NCBI RefSeq assembly: GCF_025821665.1
Contig: NZ_JACKSJ010000228.1
Location: 1 to 38,988 of the forward strand
DNA: 38,988 nucleotides
Source: [Mycobacterium] manitobense
GTDB lineage: Bacteria; Actinomycetota; Actinomycetes; Mycobacteriales; Mycobacteriaceae
Direction of reading: 5' to 3'
Position 1 is the first letter of the stretch. Each line of letters opens with the position of its first letter. Below are positions 22,405 to 30,416 of the stretch, piece by piece. The notes under the pieces were generated by a model. The model did not search any database, was not told the DNA's origin, and saw only the letters and a program-made list of their open reading frames with translations. A program made the translations under genes and the position numbers.

Positions 22405-23442
22405 ATGATTCACGACTGCCTGGCCCAGTGCGTGATGACCGCGGCCGACATCAACTTCGATGTCGACGCGCTCCGGAGTGGCTTCCTCGGCCTCACCATC
22501 GACGGGTTGTCCTGGGGGGCGATCTACGCGCTCGTCGCGGTGGGCTACACGCTGGTGTTCGGCGTGCTGAGGCTGATCAACTTCGCCCACTCCGAGATCT
22601 TCATGCTCGGCATGTTCGGTGCCTACTTCGCGCTCGACATGGTCCTCGGCTTCCGCCCGAGCGGCAACGCCTACGCGGTCGGGATCGTCAGCACCATCTT
22701 CTATCTCATCGTCGCCGCGGTGTTCGCGATGCTGGTGTCCGGCGGCGCCGCGGTCGGCCTGGAAGCGGTCGCGTACCGGCCGCTGCGAAAACGCAATGCG
22801 CGGCCGTTGACGTTCCTCATCACCGCGATCGGGATGTCGTTCATCCTCCAGCAGTTCGTGCTGTTCATCCTGCCGCGGATCATCCCGGGCTACGGCGGCC
22901 CGAACGCACAGCAGCCGATCCGCCTGGTGGAACCCGAGATCCAGTTCAGGATCTTCGGCGCGCCCGTCACCAACATCACGCTCATCATCGTGATCGCCGC
23001 CATGGCGTTCGCGCTGCTGGCCGACACCGCCATCAACCGCACCAAGTTCGGCCGCGGGATCCGCGCCGTCGCACAGGATCCCACCACCGCGACGCTGATG
23101 GGGGTGTCGCGCGAGCGGGTGATCATGCTGACCTTCCTGATCGGCGGCCTGCTGGCCGGCGTGGCCGCGCTGCTGTACACCCTCAAGGTGCCGCAGGCGA
23201 TCGTGTTCTACGGGGGATTCGTGCTCGGCATCAAGGCATTCGCGGCGGCGGTGCTCGGCGGGATCGGCAATCTGCGCGGCGCGCTGCTCGGCGGGCTGCT
23301 GCTCGGCGTGATCGAGAACTACGGCCAGGCGCTGTTCGGCACGCAGTGGCGCGACGTCATCGCGTTCGGTCTGCTGGTGCTCGTGCTGCTGATCCGGCCG
23401 ACGGGCATACTCGGTGAGAGCCTGGGGAAGGCACGCGCATGA
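22405..23442 (+). CDS. livH: Branched-chain amino-acid ABC permease, LivH type
   Basis: Membrane subunit of the liv-type importer, 345 residues with about eight helices. Family motifs: GAIYALVAVGYTLVFGVLRL followed by INFAHSEIFMLG, AYRPLRKRNARPLTFLIT, and near the end GIKAFAAAVLGGIGNLRGAL. ATG at 22405 follows aaaaggagctcc. The N-terminal 25 residues (MIHDCLAQCVMT) extend beyond the usual start; ATG at codon 11 is an alternative. Its stop overlaps livM as ATGA. Confidence 0.93.
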   Translation: MIHDCLAQCVMTAADINFDVDALRSGFLGLTIDGLSWGAIYALVAVGYTLVFGVLRLINFAHSEIFMLGMFGAYFALDMVLGFRPSGNAYAVGIVSTIFYLIVAAVFAMLVSGGAAVGLEAVAYRPLRKRNARPLTFLITAIGMSFILQQFVLFILPRIIPGYGGPNAQQPIRLVEPEIQFRIFGAPVTNITLIIVIAAMAFALLADTAINRTKFGRGIRAVAQDPTTATLMGVSRERVIMLTFLIGGLLAGVAALLYTLKVPQAIVFYGGFVLGIKAFAAAVLGGIGNLRGALLGGLLLGVIENYGQALFGTQWRDVIAFGLLVLVLLIRPTGILGESLGKARA

Positions 23443-24623
23443 CCGCCCCGACGACCGAGAAGTCGAGCACGTTGCTCGCCCCCGGCGACGCGCTGCGCCG
23501 AAGGTGGGACGATCTGCCGCGGCCCGCGAAGTGGGTGGCAGGCGTCTTCCTCTTCGGGTTCCTGGCGCTGCTGCCGCTGTTCCCGCCGCCGTTCCTCGAC
23601 ACGCCTGGCACCAGCCTGGGGGTGACGATGGCGCAGTTCGTGATGATCGCGCTGATCGCCGTCGGCCTCAACGTGGTCGTCGGCCAGGCGGGGTTGCTCG
23701 ACCTCGGCTACGTCGGCTTCTACGCCGTCGGCGCCTACACCGTCGCCCTGCTGACCAGCCCGTCGAGCCCGTGGAACCTGATGGGCTGGAACGCCTTCTT
23801 CAACTCCGACTGGGCGTGGTTGTCGTGCGTGCCGCTGGCGATGGCGTTCACCGCGCTGTCGGGCCTGATCCTGGGCACGCCGACCCTGCGGCTGCGTGGC
23901 GACTACCTCGCGATCGTGACACTGGGCTTCGGCGAGATCATCCGCCTGGTCGCCGACAACCTGCAGAGCGTGACCAACGGCCCGCGCGGGCTCGGCGGCC
24001 TGGCATACCCCCACGTCGGTGAGCACCCCGGGTTCCCCGGGTACTTCTCCAGCGGGAACACCGCCGCCAACACCAACTCCGGCACCTGGTGGTTCTGGCT
24101 GGGCCTGATCCTGCTCGCGGCGGTGCTGCTGCTGGTGGGGAACCTGGAACGAAGCCGGGTGGGCCGGGCGTGGGTGGCGATCCGCGAGGACGAGGACGCC
24201 GCAGAGGTGATGGGCGTCAACGCCTTCAAGTTCAAACTGTGGGCCTTCGTCATCGGCGCAGGCATCGGCGGCCTGTCCGGGGCGCTCTATGCCGGCCAGG
24301 TCCAGTTCGTCTCGCCGATGAGCTTCAACATCATCAACTCGATGCTCTTCCTGTGCGCGGTGGTGCTCGGCGGGTCCGGCAACAAGCTCGGGGTCGTGTT
24401 CGGCGCGTTCGTCATCGTGTACCTGCCGAACCGGCTGATGGGCGTCGAGTTCGTGGGCGTCAACATGGACCAGCTGAAGTTCCTGTTCTTCGGACTCGCG
24501 CTGGTGGTGCTGATGATCTTCCGCCCCGAGGGGCTGTTCCCGGTGCGCCAGCAGTTGCTGGCCTACAGCAGGGCGGCCAAACGGCTGTTGCGGTCCACCG
24601 ACAAGACGGAGGCGACGCCGTGA
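23439..24623 (+). CDS. livM: Branched-chain amino-acid ABC permease, LivM type
   Basis: Second membrane subunit, 394 residues. Motifs: VGLNVVVGQAGLLDLGYVGF, then RLRGDYLAIVTLGFGEIIRL with TNGPRGLGGL, and the ATPase-contact loop RAWVAIREDEDAAEVMGVNA. An insert between the last two (YPHVGEHPGFPGYFSSGNTA region, about 190-215) is periplasmic and typical of actinobacterial forms. It overlaps both neighbours by 4 bp. A 451-residue minus-strand open frame over it is a GC artefact. Confidence 0.93.
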   Translation: MTAPTTEKSSTLLAPGDALRRRWDDLPRPAKWVAGVFLFGFLALLPLFPPPFLDTPGTSLGVTMAQFVMIALIAVGLNVVVGQAGLLDLGYVGFYAVGAYTVALLTSPSSPWNLMGWNAFFNSDWAWLSCVPLAMAFTALSGLILGTPTLRLRGDYLAIVTLGFGEIIRLVADNLQSVTNGPRGLGGLAYPHVGEHPGFPGYFSSGNTAANTNSGTWWFWLGLILLAAVLLLVGNLERSRVGRAWVAIREDEDAAEVMGVNAFKFKLWAFVIGAGIGGLSGALYAGQVQFVSPMSFNIINSMLFLCAVVLGGSGNKLGVVFGAFVIVYLPNRLMGVEFVGVNMDQLKFLFFGLALVVLMIFRPEGLFPVRQQLLAYSRAAKRLLRSTDKTEATP

Positions 24624-25477
24624 CCGAACCCGCCGCCGGCGACGGCACGCTGATCGACGAGGATCTCGCTGCACTGCACCGCGAGATCAGCGTCGACGAG
24701 GGCGAGGCGCTGCTGAAGGTGCAGGACCTCACGGTCCGGTTCGGCGGGCTGGTCGCGCTCGACGCGGTGAACTTCGACATCCGGCGCGGCGAGATCCTCG
24801 GCCTCATCGGGCCCAACGGCGCGGGCAAGACCACCTGCTTCAACGCCATCACCGGCGTGTACCGCCCCAGTGCGGGAACGGTGACGTTCGACGGCGCACC
24901 GCTGGGCCGGATCAAGCGGCACCAGATAACCCGCCGCGGCATCGCCCGCACCTTCCAGAACATCCGGCTCTTCGGTGAGATGACCGCGCTGGAGAACGTC
25001 GTCGTCGGCACCGACGCCCGGCACAAGACGTCGGTGCCCGGGGCGTTGATCCGGTCACCGCGGCACCGCAGGGAGGAGCGCGACGCCGTGGAACGCGCGG
25101 CCGCACTGCTGCAGTTCGTCGGTATCGCCGCGCGCGGTGAGGAGAAGGCGAAGAACCTCCCCTACGGTGATCAGCGCCGGCTGGAGATCGCCCGCGCACT
25201 GGCCACCGAACCGAAGTTGCTGTGCCTCGACGAACCCGCCGCCGGGTTCAACCCGGGCGAGAAGTCGGCGCTGATCGAGCTGATCCAGAAGATCAGGGAC
25301 GACGGCTACACCGTGCTGCTGATCGAACACGACATGCGGCTGGTCATGGGTGTCACCGACCGCATCGTGGTGCTCGAGTTCGGCCGCAAGATCGCAGACG
25401 GCCTACCGGCCGAGATCCGTGAGAACCCTGCGGTGATCGCCGCCTACCTGGGGGTGCCCGATGACGAGCTCGAATAG
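24620..25477 (+). CDS. livG: Branched-chain amino-acid ABC ATPase, LivG type
   Basis: First ATPase of the importer, 285 residues from GTG at 24620 (GTGA overlap with livM); a longer frame from 24089 is a shadow of livM. Walker A GPNGAGKTT near 63-71, LivG-type FNPGEKSALI region, variant signature LPYGDQRRLEIARAL, Walker B LLCLDEPAAGFNP and IEHDMRLVMGVTDRIVVLEF. The first 30 residues (DGTLIDEDLAALHREISVDE) are an acidic extension not seen in E. coli LivG. Confidence 0.93.
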   Translation: MTEPAAGDGTLIDEDLAALHREISVDEGEALLKVQDLTVRFGGLVALDAVNFDIRRGEILGLIGPNGAGKTTCFNAITGVYRPSAGTVTFDGAPLGRIKRHQITRRGIARTFQNIRLFGEMTALENVVVGTDARHKTSVPGALIRSPRHRREERDAVERAAALLQFVGIAARGEEKAKNLPYGDQRRLEIARALATEPKLLCLDEPAAGFNPGEKSALIELIQKIRDDGYTVLLIEHDMRLVMGVTDRIVVLEFGRKIADGLPAEIRENPAVIAAYLGVPDDELE

Positions 25478-26201
25478 CGGCGACCCGATCCTCGAGCTGC
25501 GCGACGTCGCCGTCCACTACGGCAGGATCCAGGCGCTGCACGGCATCTCGCTGACCGTGCGGGAGGGTGAACTGGTCACACTGCTCGGCAGCAACGGAGC
25601 GGGCAAGACCACCACGATGCGGGCCATCTCGGGCCTGCGCCCGCTCAGCTCCGGCTCGGTCTGGTTCGAGGGCCGCGACATCTCACGGGTCAAGGCGCAC
25701 AAGCGGGTCGGCCACGGACTCATCCAGGCGCCGGAGGGCCGCGGCGTGTTCCCCGGCATGACGGTCACCGAGAACCTCGAGATGGGCTGCTACGGACGCA
25801 AATTCCCCAACCGGGCGGCCCATCGCGAACGGCTGGACTGGGTGTTCGAAACCTTTCCACGGCTGGGGGAGCGGCGCGACCAGGTGGGCGGCACGCTCTC
25901 CGGAGGTGAGCAGCAGATGCTCGCAATCGGCCGGGCCCTGATGGCGCGACCGCGGGTGCTGCTGCTCGACGAGCCGTCGATGGGTCTGGCGCCGATGGTG
26001 ATCTCGCAGATCTTCGGCATCATCGCCCAGATCAACTCCGAGGGCACCACCGTGCTGCTCGTCGAGCAGAACGCCCAGCAGGCGCTGAGCCGCTCGAACC
26101 GGGCCTACATCCTGGAGACCGGGGAGATCACCCGGGAGGGCAAGGCGCGCGATCTGCTCCACGACGACGCGGTGCGGGCCGCCTACCTCGGCGTCGCCTG
26201 A
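25461..26201 (+). CDS. livF: Branched-chain amino-acid ABC ATPase, LivF type
   Basis: Second ATPase, 246 residues from ATG at 25461, overlapping livG by 17 bp. Walker A GSNGAGKTT near 42-50, APEGRGVFPGMTVTENLEMG typical of LivF, signature LSGGEQQMLAIGRALMARP, Walker B VLLLDEPSMGLAP and the VEQNAQQAL switch region. Heterodimer partner of LivG on the cytoplasmic face. Followed by a short hairpin and then the second binding-protein gene. Confidence 0.94.
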   Translation: MTSSNSGDPILELRDVAVHYGRIQALHGISLTVREGELVTLLGSNGAGKTTTMRAISGLRPLSSGSVWFEGRDISRVKAHKRVGHGLIQAPEGRGVFPGMTVTENLEMGCYGRKFPNRAAHRERLDWVFETFPRLGERRDQVGGTLSGGEQQMLAIGRALMARPRVLLLDEPSMGLAPMVISQIFGIIAQINSEGTTVLLVEQNAQQALSRSNRAYILETGEITREGKARDLLHDDAVRAAYLGVA

Positions 26202-26221
26202 AACCGGCGGAGCCACGCCCG

Positions 26222-26237
26222 CACACCCTAAGGTGTG
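26222..26237 (+). terminator. Small hairpin after livF
   Basis: CACACC-ctaa-GGTGTG, a perfect six-pair stem with four-base loop, 21 bp after the livF stop and 49 bp before the next gene. Too short for a strong terminator; may tune expression of the second binding protein. Confidence 0.3.
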
Positions 26238-26285
26238 GTAAGCGTAGGGGCTCGTCGGTGGTGAGCGGGGGGAAATGAGTGCGGC

Positions 26286-27506
26286 GTGACTGAGCCGGGG
26301 GTGCGGCGGTCGCGTCGCCGGGTGACCGTGCTGGCCGCGGTCGCCTTGGCGGGGCTGCTGGTCGCAGGCGTGGTGGCTGCGGTGCGGCTGCAACCGACCC
26401 GTTTCGCGTTGGTCCCCAGGGCCGAGATCGGCATGGACGGCGCGGTTCTCGACAGGCCGGATCCGGCGCCGGGTGCGGTGGACCCGGCCGGTGACGGCAA
26501 GGCCGTGTGTGCGCTGGTGTCCATCGCCGTCGCGGGGCCGCTGACCACCGCTCGCGCGCCGACGGGGACGGGCGTCCGCGACGGGGTGCGGTTGGCCGTC
26601 GACGACCACAACGACGCCAACCCCGGCTGCCAGGTGCAGCTCAAGGAACTCGACACCGACGGCGCCGACCCGATGCCGCCCGGAGCGGGGTTGCAGATCG
26701 TCGACGACGTCTACACGATCGGGATGATCGGCCCCGCGTCGTCTGAGATCAGTGACGCGTTGCGAGACGCCCTGGCCCGCAGCGGCCTGGTCACCGTCGC
26801 CGCGTCGGCGGGCACCCACACCGCCCCGGCGGGTGGCCGCGCCGCCTTCTTCCGGGGGATTGCCGGGCTGACCGCGCAGGGCAGCGCCGTGGCGCGCTAC
26901 CTGACGGGTCCTGCGAACTACCGCAGGGTCTGCGTCGCGGACGACGGGACGCCGCACGGTTCGGGTCTCGCGCAGGCGGTGACCACCGCGCTGAACCCGT
27001 CACTCGTCAGCTGCGACGGACCACAGACGTTGCGAGACAACGACATCGACGCCATCGCCGAGTCGATCGGCACGGCCGCGCCGGACGCCGTGTACTTCGG
27101 TGGTTCTGCGGCGCAGGCGGGCGAATTGTTGCAACGGCTCCGCGAGCGCGGCGTCGGCGCGGCGCTGCTCTCGGCCGCTGAGGCCGACGGTGAGGCGTTG
27201 TTCGGCTATGTCGGCGAAGACCCCGACGGAGTGTCGGTCGCGCTGCCCTACGGCCCCGACCCGGGCTGGTTCTCCGACGACTTCGCGGCCAAGTTCGACA
27301 GTGCGCCAGGCGATCTCGCCGCCGTCGGATACGACCTGGCGACCATCATGCTGCGCGGCATCGACGCCGGCATGCTGACCCGCCCGCAGATGGCCGAATG
27401 GATCCGCGGCTACGACGGCCAGGGCGTGGCGCACCGCTACCGCTGGGCGGCCGACGGCGAACTGACCGAGCCGACGGTCTGGCTCTACGACGTCGAGAAG
27501 CGCTGA
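26286..27506 (+). CDS. Second, membrane-anchored periplasmic-binding-protein-like paralogue
   Basis: 406 residues, same length and fold as the lipoprotein at 21085: PAGDGKAVCALVSIAVAGPL, RLAVDDHNDANPGCQVQLKE, YRRVCVADDGTPHGSGLAQA, DLATIMLRGIDAGMLTRPQM align with its blocks. It lacks a lipobox: residues 12-33 (VTVLAAVALAGLLVAGVVAA) form an uncleaved-looking anchor with no Cys. Pocket-region blocks are diverged (GPASSEISDALRDALARSGL). Start GTG at 26286. It may be an alternative receptor, or a sensor-like or decoy protein. Clearly a tandem duplicate in origin; which ligand it binds is unknown. Confidence 0.85.
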   Translation: MTEPGVRRSRRRVTVLAAVALAGLLVAGVVAAVRLQPTRFALVPRAEIGMDGAVLDRPDPAPGAVDPAGDGKAVCALVSIAVAGPLTTARAPTGTGVRDGVRLAVDDHNDANPGCQVQLKELDTDGADPMPPGAGLQIVDDVYTIGMIGPASSEISDALRDALARSGLVTVAASAGTHTAPAGGRAAFFRGIAGLTAQGSAVARYLTGPANYRRVCVADDGTPHGSGLAQAVTTALNPSLVSCDGPQTLRDNDIDAIAESIGTAAPDAVYFGGSAAQAGELLQRLRERGVGAALLSAAEADGEALFGYVGEDPDGVSVALPYGPDPGWFSDDFAAKFDSAPGDLAAVGYDLATIMLRGIDAGMLTRPQMAEWIRGYDGQGVAHRYRWAADGELTEPTVWLYDVEKR

Positions 27507-27518
27507 GCCGCAGGGCCG

Positions 27519-28730
27519 TCAGCGGGCCACGATCACCGACGAGCCGTGGCCGAACAGACCCTGATTCGCCGTCACGCCGACCGTCGCACCCTCGACCTGC
27601 CGTCCGGTGGCCTGGCCCTTGAGCTGCCAGGTGAGTTCGCAGACCTGCGCGATCGCCTGGGCGGGAATGGCTTCGCCGAAGCAGGCCAGACCGCCCGACG
27701 GATTGACCGGGATCCGTCCGCCGATGGCCGTCGCGCCGCTGCGCAACAGCTGCTCGGCCTCACCCTTCGGGCACAGGCCCAGGTGTTCGTACCAGTCGAG
27801 TTCCAGTGCGGTGGACAGGTCGTACACCTCGGCGACGCTGAGGTCCTCCGGCCCGATGCCGGCCTCGGCATAGGCCGCGTCGAGGATCTGGTCCTTGAAC
27901 ACGCGGTCGGGCGCGGGCACCACCGCGGTGGAGTCGGTGGCGATGTCCGGAAGTTCCGGCAGGTGCTGCGGGTAGCGCGGGGTCACCGTGGACACCGCCC
28001 GCACCGAGGGCACTCCTTCGGTGGAGCCGAGGTGCTTCTCGGTGAACGCCTTGCTCGCCACGATCAGCGCCGCCGCACCGTCGGAGGTGGCGCAGATGTC
28101 GAGCAGCCGCAACGGATCGGAGACCACCGGGCTGGCCAACACGTCCTCGATCGAGGTCTCCTTGCGGAAGCGGGCATTCGGGTTCTCCAGCCCGTGCCTG
28201 GCGTTCTTCACCTTCACCGACGCGAAATCCTCGAGCGTGGCGCCGTAGAGGTCCATTCGCCGACGCGCCAGCATCGCGAAGTACACGGGGTTGGTGGCGC
28301 CGATCAGGTGGAAGCGCTGCCAGTCGGGGTCGTTGCGGCGTTCGCCGCCCACCGGCGCGAAGAAGCCCTTGGGGGTGGTGTCCGCACCGATCACCAGGGC
28401 GACGTCGCAGAACCCCGCCAGGATCTGGGCGCGCGCGCTCTGCAGGGCCTGAGATCCGCTGGCGCAGGCCGCGTAGCTCGACGACACCGGCACGCCGTTC
28501 CAGCCGAGCTTCTGGGCGAAGGTCGCACCGGACACGAAGCCGGGATAGCCGTTACGGATCGTGTCGGCGCCTGCGACCAGCTGGATCTGCGTCCAGTCCA
28601 GTCCCGACTCGGCGAGCGCGGCACGGGCCGCGACCACGCCGTACTCGGTGAAGTCGCGGCCCCATTTGCCCCAGGGGTGCATCCCGGCGCCGAGGATGTA
28701 GAGCGGCTCGGGCGCTGTTGCTGGGCTCAT
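27519..28730 (-). CDS. Thiolase-like lipid-transfer protein (Rv1627c type), probably an acyl-CoA retro-aldolase
   Basis: 403 residues, SCP-x/thiolase fold. ATG at 28730 overlaps the DUF35 stop by one base; a longer frame to 28973 is a shadow. The nucleophile Cys89 in YAACASGSQAL is kept, but the thiolase HDAF block reads VAEVYDLST (Tyr303), and the GHP block reads NPSGGLACFGEAIP with Glu353 instead of His; the final CxGG block is GHGSS. These are changes like those in Ltp2, which with its DUF35 partner ChsH2 cleaves a sterol side-chain hydroxyacyl-CoA. Paired with a DUF35 gene behind a KstR operator, it fits sterol catabolism. Enzymatic role is inferred, not shown. Confidence 0.87.
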   Translation of the reverse strand: MSPATAPEPLYILGAGMHPWGKWGRDFTEYGVVAARAALAESGLDWTQIQLVAGADTIRNGYPGFVSGATFAQKLGWNGVPVSSSYAACASGSQALQSARAQILAGFCDVALVIGADTTPKGFFAPVGGERRNDPDWQRFHLIGATNPVYFAMLARRRMDLYGATLEDFASVKVKNARHGLENPNARFRKETSIEDVLASPVVSDPLRLLDICATSDGAAALIVASKAFTEKHLGSTEGVPSVRAVSTVTPRYPQHLPELPDIATDSTAVVPAPDRVFKDQILDAAYAEAGIGPEDLSVAEVYDLSTALELDWYEHLGLCPKGEAEQLLRSGATAIGGRIPVNPSGGLACFGEAIPAQAIAQVCELTWQLKGQATGRQVEGATVGVTANQGLFGHGSSVIVAR

Positions 28731-29167
28731 CAGGCGATCCTCCAGGCGTGGACGATGCGTTCGACGCCGTCGTCGTCGGTGTAGAGCGGCATGGTCGTCA
28801 GTTCCATCTGCATGCCCACCCGCAGATCGGCGGCGAGCGTGCCGTCGACCACCTTGCCGAGCACGATCAGGCCTTCGTCGGCCAGTTCGACCGCGGCCAC
28901 GGCGAACGGCTCGAACGGATCCGGCGACGGATACGGCGGCGGTGGGGCGTACCGGTTCTCGGTGTAGCTCCACAGCGTGCCGCGCCGCGACAGCGGCACC
29001 TGGGCCAGGTCATCGCCGTCGCAGCCGGGGTTGGGGCAGTTACCGGAGCGGGGCGGGAACACATAGGTGCCGCACTGGTGGCACTTGCCGCCGAGCAGAT
29101 AGGGAGTTCCGGACCCGTCGGTGGCGAACCAGCCGTCGACGGCCGGTTGCGTTGCTGCTTCTGACAC
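28730..29167 (-). CDS. DUF35 (zinc ribbon/OB-fold) partner protein
   Basis: 145 residues. N-terminal part leads to a rubredoxin-like zinc site: Cys29 and Cys32 in CHQCG and two more Cys in CPNPGC about 15 residues later, then an OB-fold with GTLWSYTENRYAPPPPYPSP and ELADEGLIVLGKVVDG. DUF35 proteins bind acyl-CoA and form tight complexes with thiolase-like partners such as Ltp2. First gene of the two-gene operon with the thiolase-like gene; GTG start at 29167, no strong ribosome site. A KstR-type operator lies 31 bp upstream. Ortholog of Rv1628c by place. Confidence 0.88.
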   Translation of the reverse strand: MSEAATQPAVDGWFATDGSGTPYLLGGKCHQCGTYVFPPRSGNCPNPGCDGDDLAQVPLSRRGTLWSYTENRYAPPPPYPSPDPFEPFAVAAVELADEGLIVLGKVVDGTLAADLRVGMQMELTTMPLYTDDDGVERIVHAWRIA

Positions 29168-29198
29168 GCGGTCAGCGTACCGACCGACCGGGCAGAAC

Positions 29199-29212
29199 TG
29201 AAACGTGTTCCA
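29199..29212. promoter_or_regulatory. KstR operator
   Basis: TGAAACGTGTTCCA fits the KstR consensus TnnAACnnGTTnnA at every fixed base, inside a wider palindrome AACTGAAAC-gt-GTTCCAGTT (29196-29215), 8 of 9 matching. It is 31 bp before the DUF35-thiolase operon and also faces the plus-strand gene at 29331. KstR is the TetR-family repressor of cholesterol catabolism; I recall Rv1627c-Rv1628c being in its regulon. Confidence 0.75.
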
Positions 29213-29330
29213 GTTTGATCATCGCTGCGAAGTCGGGATCGGTAGCGGCCGCTCCGCTGTGGACTCGTACCGCACCGGACATTCGTCTCGGACAGCAGCG
29301 TCGGAGACCCGGGAGAGATGCGGAGACATC

Positions 29331-29678
29331 ATGGGACTGTTCACGAAGGCCAAGCAAGCGAAACAGCAGGCGGGCACCGTGTACGTGCGCGGCGCGGGAC
29401 CGGTCGACCCGGCCCTGTTCGGTGGGCCGTCGACCCGCCCGGTCGCCGTGGACGACGCGATCTGGCAGCCGATCAACGGCTTCTCTCTGCAGGACTATGC
29501 GGACCTCGCCCGCCAGGCGCAGGCCCGCGGCGTAACCGACGAGGCCGGCATGATCGCCATCGCCCAGGAGAACGGCTTCGAGCCGGCCGACACGAAGGCG
29601 GCACTCGACGGCTGGGTGCGGCGGATGGGCGAGTCGATGGCGGTGGGGCAGCGGTTCCGCACGCTGCTCGGTTACTGA
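29331..29678 (+). CDS. Small conserved actinobacterial protein, unknown function
   Basis: 115 residues from ATG at 29331, five bases after ggaga; longer frames upstream run through the operator region. Begins MGLFTKAKQAKQQAGTVYVR with a basic amphipathic helix, then a folded part: DDAIWQPINGFSLQDYADLA, TDEAGMIAIAQENGF and DTKAALDGWVRRMGE. No signal peptide or membrane helix. The repeated helix pattern looks like a tandem of small helical hairpins. It faces the KstR operator from the other side, so sterol control is possible. Its end overlaps the convergent hydrolase gene by 7 bp. Confidence 0.75.
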   Translation: MGLFTKAKQAKQQAGTVYVRGAGPVDPALFGGPSTRPVAVDDAIWQPINGFSLQDYADLARQAQARGVTDEAGMIAIAQENGFEPADTKAALDGWVRRMGESMAVGQRFRTLLGY

Positions 29679-30346
29679 CTTCCGGCGTCGAGCAGGATGC
29701 GCAGCACGTCGTCCGGCTTGTCCCGCATCAGGTTGTGCTTGCCGTCGAGTTCATGGACGTTCCAGGAGTCGTCGTCGCGGACCCGTTCGTAGGACGACCG
29801 CAGCGGCGAGTCGCCGGGCCAGTCGAGGGCGTAGACGAAGTCGCGCCGACGGAACCGGCCGAGGTCGCCGGTGAGCCGGATCCGCTGCAGGAAGGACGCC
29901 AGCGGGTGTGCGGTGGCGCGCGGGTCGAAGAACGGCATCGGCGGCACCCCGTAGCCGGTGTCGTCGACGTCGAGGTACCACTCGCGTTCTTCGTCGTTGA
30001 CCAGGTGCCAACAGGATTCGCCGTCGCGGGGCACCAGCGCGTCGAGGTACACCAGCGCGTCGACCCGGTCCGGGATGCGGTCGGCGACACCGGTGATCAC
30101 CATGCCGCCGTAGCTGTGGCCGACGAGCACGAGGTCGTCGGCGTCGGTGTCGGCGCCCAGCGCCGTGACGACGTCGGTCACGTGGGTGTCGAGGTTGACT
30201 CCGGCGTGAGCCAGGTGGGCGCGTTCGGCGACACCGGTGAGGGTGTAGCCCAGGACACGGTGGCCGCGTCCGCGCAGGGCGTCGGTCAGGTCTTCGAAGC
30301 ACCAGGCGCCGTGGCAGGCGCCGGGGATCAGCACGTAGGTGGTCAT
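29672..30346 (-). CDS. Alpha/beta hydrolase (esterase/methylesterase-like)
   Basis: 224 residues, single-domain alpha/beta hydrolase of the MES/hydroxynitrile-lyase-like group. Starts TTYVLIPGACHGAWCFEDL with the oxyanion-hole HGAW. Nucleophile Ser is in LVGHSYGGMVITG; the acid is probably in the GDSPLRSSYERVRDDD stretch, and the catalytic His is in DGKHNLMRDKP. Substrate unknown; small esters are likely. ATG at 30346. It is divergent from a LysR gene over 70 bp, the standard layout for a LysR-controlled target. Confidence 0.87.
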   Translation of the reverse strand: MTTYVLIPGACHGAWCFEDLTDALRGRGHRVLGYTLTGVAERAHLAHAGVNLDTHVTDVVTALGADTDADDLVLVGHSYGGMVITGVADRIPDRVDALVYLDALVPRDGESCWHLVNDEEREWYLDVDDTGYGVPPMPFFDPRATAHPLASFLQRIRLTGDLGRFRRRDFVYALDWPGDSPLRSSYERVRDDDSWNVHELDGKHNLMRDKPDDVLRILLDAGSQ

Positions 30347-30369
30347 ACTTCGACGGTGCGTGAGGAGCT

Positions 30370-30408
30370 GCTATAAGTCCAATACCAATGTGCGCGCAAA
30401 ACTATAAT
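30370..30408. promoter_or_regulatory. Divergent promoters of hydrolase and LysR genes
   Basis: TATAAT at 30403-30408 is a perfect -10 for the LysR gene; its transcript would start close to the ATG at 30417, so the message is probably leaderless. On the minus strand TATAGC (30375-30370) is a -10 for the hydrolase, with TTGCGC 18 bp further upstream as a possible -35. The AT-rich gap stands out against its surroundings. Confidence 0.5.
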
Positions 30409-30416
30409 CAACGCTT

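Noticed and set aside
23319..24674. 451-residue minus-strand open frame
   Set aside because: Opposite strand of livM with low-complexity composition; livM motifs are certain.
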